NCBI GenBank assembly: GCA_041486955.1
Contig: JBGPML010000046.1
Coordinates: 1 to 6,646, forward strand
Reading direction: 5' to 3'
Length of the DNA stretch: 6,646 bases
DNA from: JBGPML01 sp041486955
Lineage (GTDB): Bacteria; Patescibacteriota; UBA1384; 2-12-FULL-50-11; DASWYB01
Of the stretch, positions 4,598 through 6,646 are shown one piece after another. The notes below the pieces were generated by a model, which was not told the DNA's origin, ran no database searches, and saw only the letters and a program-made list of their open reading frames with translations. The position numbers and the translations under genes are program-made. The first letter of the stretch is position 1. Each line of letters opens with the position of its first letter.

Positions 4598-4816
4598 ATG
4601 TGTAGGGGGAGTATGAGAAGTGACCATGTTTTTGCGATAATGATCGGTGCTCTTGCGGTATTGTATTGGTACAATACCCGTCGACCAAACCTCGATGATC
4701 TGAAGCGAATGCTTGCCAAATTCGAGCAGCAAGAGTGGGCGTCGCGGCGCTCATTGACTCCACTTCTTAAGTCGTTTGATCGGTTCAACGGCTTGAGAAG
4801 AAAATCGAGAAAGTAA
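4598..4816 (+). CDS. Unrecognised small membrane-anchored basic protein (72 residues)
   Basis: I do not recognise this protein. One hydrophobic helix at about residues 10-25 (HVFAIMIGALAVLYWY) is followed by a charged cytosolic-looking tail with amphipathic helices (NLDDLKRMLAKFEQQEW) ending in the basic RRKSRK, so a single-pass N-terminal anchor with the tail inside is likely. Two starts are possible: ATG 4598 (after AAGGA, 3 nt away) and ATG 4613 (after AGGGGG, 3 nt away), five residues later. Neither ribosome site has ideal spacing. The gene lies between two strong terminators, 4531-4557 and 4836-4882, so it is monocistronic. Coding is supported by the position and helix pattern only. Confidence 0.58.
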   Translation: MCRGSMRSDHVFAIMIGALAVLYWYNTRRPNLDDLKRMLAKFEQQEWASRRSLTPLLKSFDRFNGLRRKSRK

Positions 4817-4835
4817 ATCGAGGATGATTAGATCA

Positions 4836-4882
4836 CCCTGTACCTCCGTAAGTTACGGATGGTACAGGGGCTCGTTTTTTTT
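4836..4882 (+). terminator. Strong intrinsic terminator before murD
   Basis: CCCTGTACC (4836-4844) pairs with GGTACAGGG (4861-4869), continuing as TCCGTAA (4845-4851) with TTACGGA (4853-4859) across one bulged base, and is followed by eight T residues (4875-4882). It ends the 72-residue gene and insulates murD, so the murD promoter must lie within 4883-4922. Confidence 0.93.
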
Positions 4883-4922
4883 GAAACATTTGTTACAGTG
4901 AAAAACAGAAGAGCTTAATATT

Positions 4923-6329
4923 ATGAAACAAAATTTCCAGAATAAGAAAGTTGCGATTGTCGGTTATGGCGTTAATAATGCCGAGTTAGTGCCGTTTTTG
5001 GAGAAGAGGGGAGCTAAAATCACAATTTGTGACAAAAAAGAGTCTCTCCTCGAAGATATTGAGCGGAGTCGAAATACCAATTCCCCAATTGACGCTGAGC
5101 TTCGACTTGGAGCGGACTATCTTAAAAATTTAACTGATTATGATGTTATTTTTCGCACTCCCGGTCTTCCCTACCTCACACCAGAAATTCAAGAGGCCAA
5201 AAAAGCCGGGGTAATCATTACCAGCCAGACACAACTGTTTTTAGAAGAGTGCCAGGCCCAAACCATTGCCGTCACCGGTACCAAAGGTAAAGGCACAACC
5301 GCCAGTTTTATTGAATATTCATTAAAAGCGGGTAAAAATAAGGGAGAATTTGAAGGAGAGGTCTATATTGCCGGGAATATTGGCGCTTCGGCCTTAGGTC
5401 TGCTTGAAAAAGTAACGGAAAAAGATTGGGTCATCTTAGAGTTATCGAGTTTTCAATTGCAGGATATGACCGTGAGTCCCCATATTGCTGTTGTTCTAAA
5501 TATCACCCTCGATCATTTAGATTATCATAAAGACGAGGCTGAATATCATCAAGCGAAGGAAAATATTGTTGCGCATCAATCGGAAAATGACTATGCAATT
5601 CTCTTTCGCGATTCAGATGTGACAACTAATTTTGCGCATAAAACCAAAGCTCAAGTTTATTACTATTCTCGAGTCCAGCCAGTTGAGCAAGGTGCGTTTA
5701 TAGAGGGCGAGAATATTGTGCTACGTCGGCCGGAATTTAATGACACAATAATAGGCACACGATACGATGTGAAATTAACCGGTGAATTTAATCTAGAGAA
5801 TGTTACCGCCGCCGTAACTGCCGCCGCATTAGCCGGAGCGAGTGAAGACGCTATCCACGAAGGGATTAGTACGTTTACCGGGCTTCATCATCGCTTAGAA
5901 TTCGTCGCAGAAAAAAATGGCGTTAAATACTATGACGATTCAATTGCAACGTTGCCAGATGCGGCAATGGCAGCAATTAATTCTTTCATGAGCTCAATCA
6001 CGCTTATTCTTGGCGGGGCCAGCAAAGGCTTGGCCTATGACGAACTCATTCGAGCTATTTCAAATAGTACGGTCACCAACGTTATTTGCATTGGCCAGGA
6101 AGGTAAAAAAATGAAGCAAATGTTGGAGTCGTCAGGAGCAGAGGCAACGATTATTGATGGGGCTGACACTATGCCAAATATTGTAAAACAGGCTGCCGAA
6201 GTGGCAAAACCAGGCGGGGTCGTGTTGTTATCACCGTCAGCGGCCAGTTTTGACATGTTCAAGAGCTATGTTGACCGCGGTGATCAATTTCAAGCGGCGG
6301 TCAATGCCCTGGGAGGAGGGGTCGCATGA
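4923..6329 (+). CDS. murD: UDP-N-acetylmuramoyl-L-alanine--D-glutamate ligase
   Basis: The cytoplasmic ATP-dependent ligase that adds D-glutamate to UDP-MurNAc-L-Ala in peptidoglycan precursor synthesis. It has 468 residues, slightly longer than the usual 440-450. Domain 1 is a Rossmann-like UDP-binding fold (VAIVGYGVNNAEL, 10-22). The central ATPase has GTKGKGTT (119-126), GNIG (151-154), ELSSFQL (173-179) and NITLDHLDYH (193-202). Domain 3 begins near GEFNLENVTAA (287-297) and carries HHRLEF (322-327), DDSIAT (338-343), GGASKG (364-369) and SPSAASFDMFK (437-447). DDS replaces the NDSKATN of classic MurD enzymes. Only 40 nt separate it from a strong terminator; TG-T-TACAGT (4891-4899) could be an extended -10, and GAAGAG (4907-4912) a weak ribosome site. 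The stop overlaps the murC start in ATGA, implying translational coupling. Confidence 0.95.
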   Translation: MKQNFQNKKVAIVGYGVNNAELVPFLEKRGAKITICDKKESLLEDIERSRNTNSPIDAELRLGADYLKNLTDYDVIFRTPGLPYLTPEIQEAKKAGVIITSQTQLFLEECQAQTIAVTGTKGKGTTASFIEYSLKAGKNKGEFEGEVYIAGNIGASALGLLEKVTEKDWVILELSSFQLQDMTVSPHIAVVLNITLDHLDYHKDEAEYHQAKENIVAHQSENDYAILFRDSDVTTNFAHKTKAQVYYYSRVQPVEQGAFIEGENIVLRRPEFNDTIIGTRYDVKLTGEFNLENVTAAVTAAALAGASEDAIHEGISTFTGLHHRLEFVAEKNGVKYYDDSIATLPDAAMAAINSFMSSITLILGGASKGLAYDELIRAISNSTVTNVICIGQEGKKMKQMLESSGAEATIIDGADTMPNIVKQAAEVAKPGGVVLLSPSAASFDMFKSYVDRGDQFQAAVNALGGGVA

Positions 6330-6646
6330 CCGAACATTTTAAACATCTCCATTTTATTGGTATTAAAGGTGTCGGCATGTCGGCTCTCGCAATTGTCGCC
6401 CAGGGAATGGGGTATAGTATTACTGGTTCAGATGTTGATGAGGAATTTATTACTGATTCATCTCTCAAAGATGCCGGTATTACTCCAATGGTCGGATTTG
6501 CCGCTGAACATATCGGTCCGAATGTCGATTTAGTCGTTTTAGGTACTGCCTTCGGTAGTGATAATCCGGAAGTAAATTCCGCTAAACTCCGCGGCATAAC
6601 CACCTGGACCTATTCAGAATTACTTGGTTGGATCTCGAAACAGAAG
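6326..6646 (+). CDS. murC: UDP-N-acetylmuramate--L-alanine ligase, N-terminal part (3' truncated by window)
   Basis: The first 107 residues of a Mur ligase, still open at the window end. HFIGIKGVGMSALA (9-22) is the MurC nucleotide-sugar signature (normally HFIGIGGxGMSxxA), with Lys in place of the first usual Gly. GSDVDEEFITDSSLKDAGI and VVLGTAFGSDNPEV further match the UDP-binding domain of MurC, where the substrate-binding 'S-A-I-xxxNPE' motif appears here as GTAFGSDNPEV. The enzyme would attach L-Ala to UDP-MurNAc, the step before MurD. The ribosome site GGGAGGAGGGG (6311-6321) lies inside the end of murD, and the ATG overlaps its TGA by 4 nt. The related recycling ligase Mpl shares these N-terminal motifs and is not excluded from this fragment, but the position next to murD favours MurC. 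Confidence 0.9.
   Translation, partial: MTEHFKHLHFIGIKGVGMSALAIVAQGMGYSITGSDVDEEFITDSSLKDAGITPMVGFAAEHIGPNVDLVVLGTAFGSDNPEVNSAKLRGITTWTYSELLGWISKQK

Noticed and set aside
4424..4788. Two minus-strand open frames over the small membrane genes
   Set aside because: They cross a strong plus-strand terminator and oppose frames that have proper start signals.
4916..4921. TAATAT just before murD as a -10 element of a leaderless transcript
   Set aside because: It ends one base before the ATG, so transcription would begin inside the coding region, and no -35 is suitably placed.
6301..6603. Minus-strand open frame of 100 codons opposite murD/murC
   Set aside because: It is antisense to a clear Mur ligase frame and has no recognisable protein features.
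1..6646. CRISPR array, tRNA, rRNA, transposase or phage genes
   Set aside because: No regularly spaced repeats, cloverleaf with CCA-type arms, rRNA signature or recognisable mobile-element protein was found on either strand.

Overview
The window looks like a chromosomal segment from an uncultivated bacterium, most likely of the Patescibacteria/CPR type. The reasons are the moderately AT-rich DNA, the compact layout, many short orphan membrane proteins, and a MurD with the N-terminal and DDS-type motifs I associate with that group. This placement is inference: there is no rRNA or other marker gene. The code is standard, since TGA ends the udg-like gene, murD and the 123-residue gene. GTTC-N7-GTTC boxes are best known from Alphaproteobacteria, so the lineage should be kept open.

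Layout. (1) 2-736: a truncated DUF4383-like membrane protein followed 15 nt later by a VOC-fold protein, probably one transcript. (2) 737-991: a structured, REP/MITE-like foldback (793-878), then a compact control region with two perfect GTTC-N7-GTTC direct repeats arranged around a candidate promoter. (3) 992-2227: a Y-family translesion DNA polymerase. (4) 2226-2347: a symmetric 122-nt foldback that begins inside the polymerase stop codon. (5) 2422-3553, minus strand: two unrecognised genes, each with its own sigma70-type promoter, Shine-Dalgarno site and intrinsic terminator. (6) 3651-4235: a family 4-like uracil-DNA glycosylase with no cysteines, apparently leaderless, whose promoter overlaps the divergent promoter of the 123-residue gene. 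(7) 4302-4816: two very small membrane proteins, each followed by a strong terminator. (8) 4923-6646: murD and the start of murC, coupled by an ATGA overlap; murC runs off the window.

The recognisable functions are DNA damage tolerance and repair (translesion polymerase, uracil excision), cell wall precursor ligases (MurD and MurC act in consecutive order reversed on the map: MurC adds L-Ala, MurD then adds D-Glu), and small envelope proteins of unknown role. The most interesting signals are the LexA-type direct-repeat operators in front of the polymerase, the loss of all Fe-S cysteines in the glycosylase, and the overlapping divergent promoters with a leaderless start. No CRISPR array, tRNA, rRNA or transposase gene was seen.
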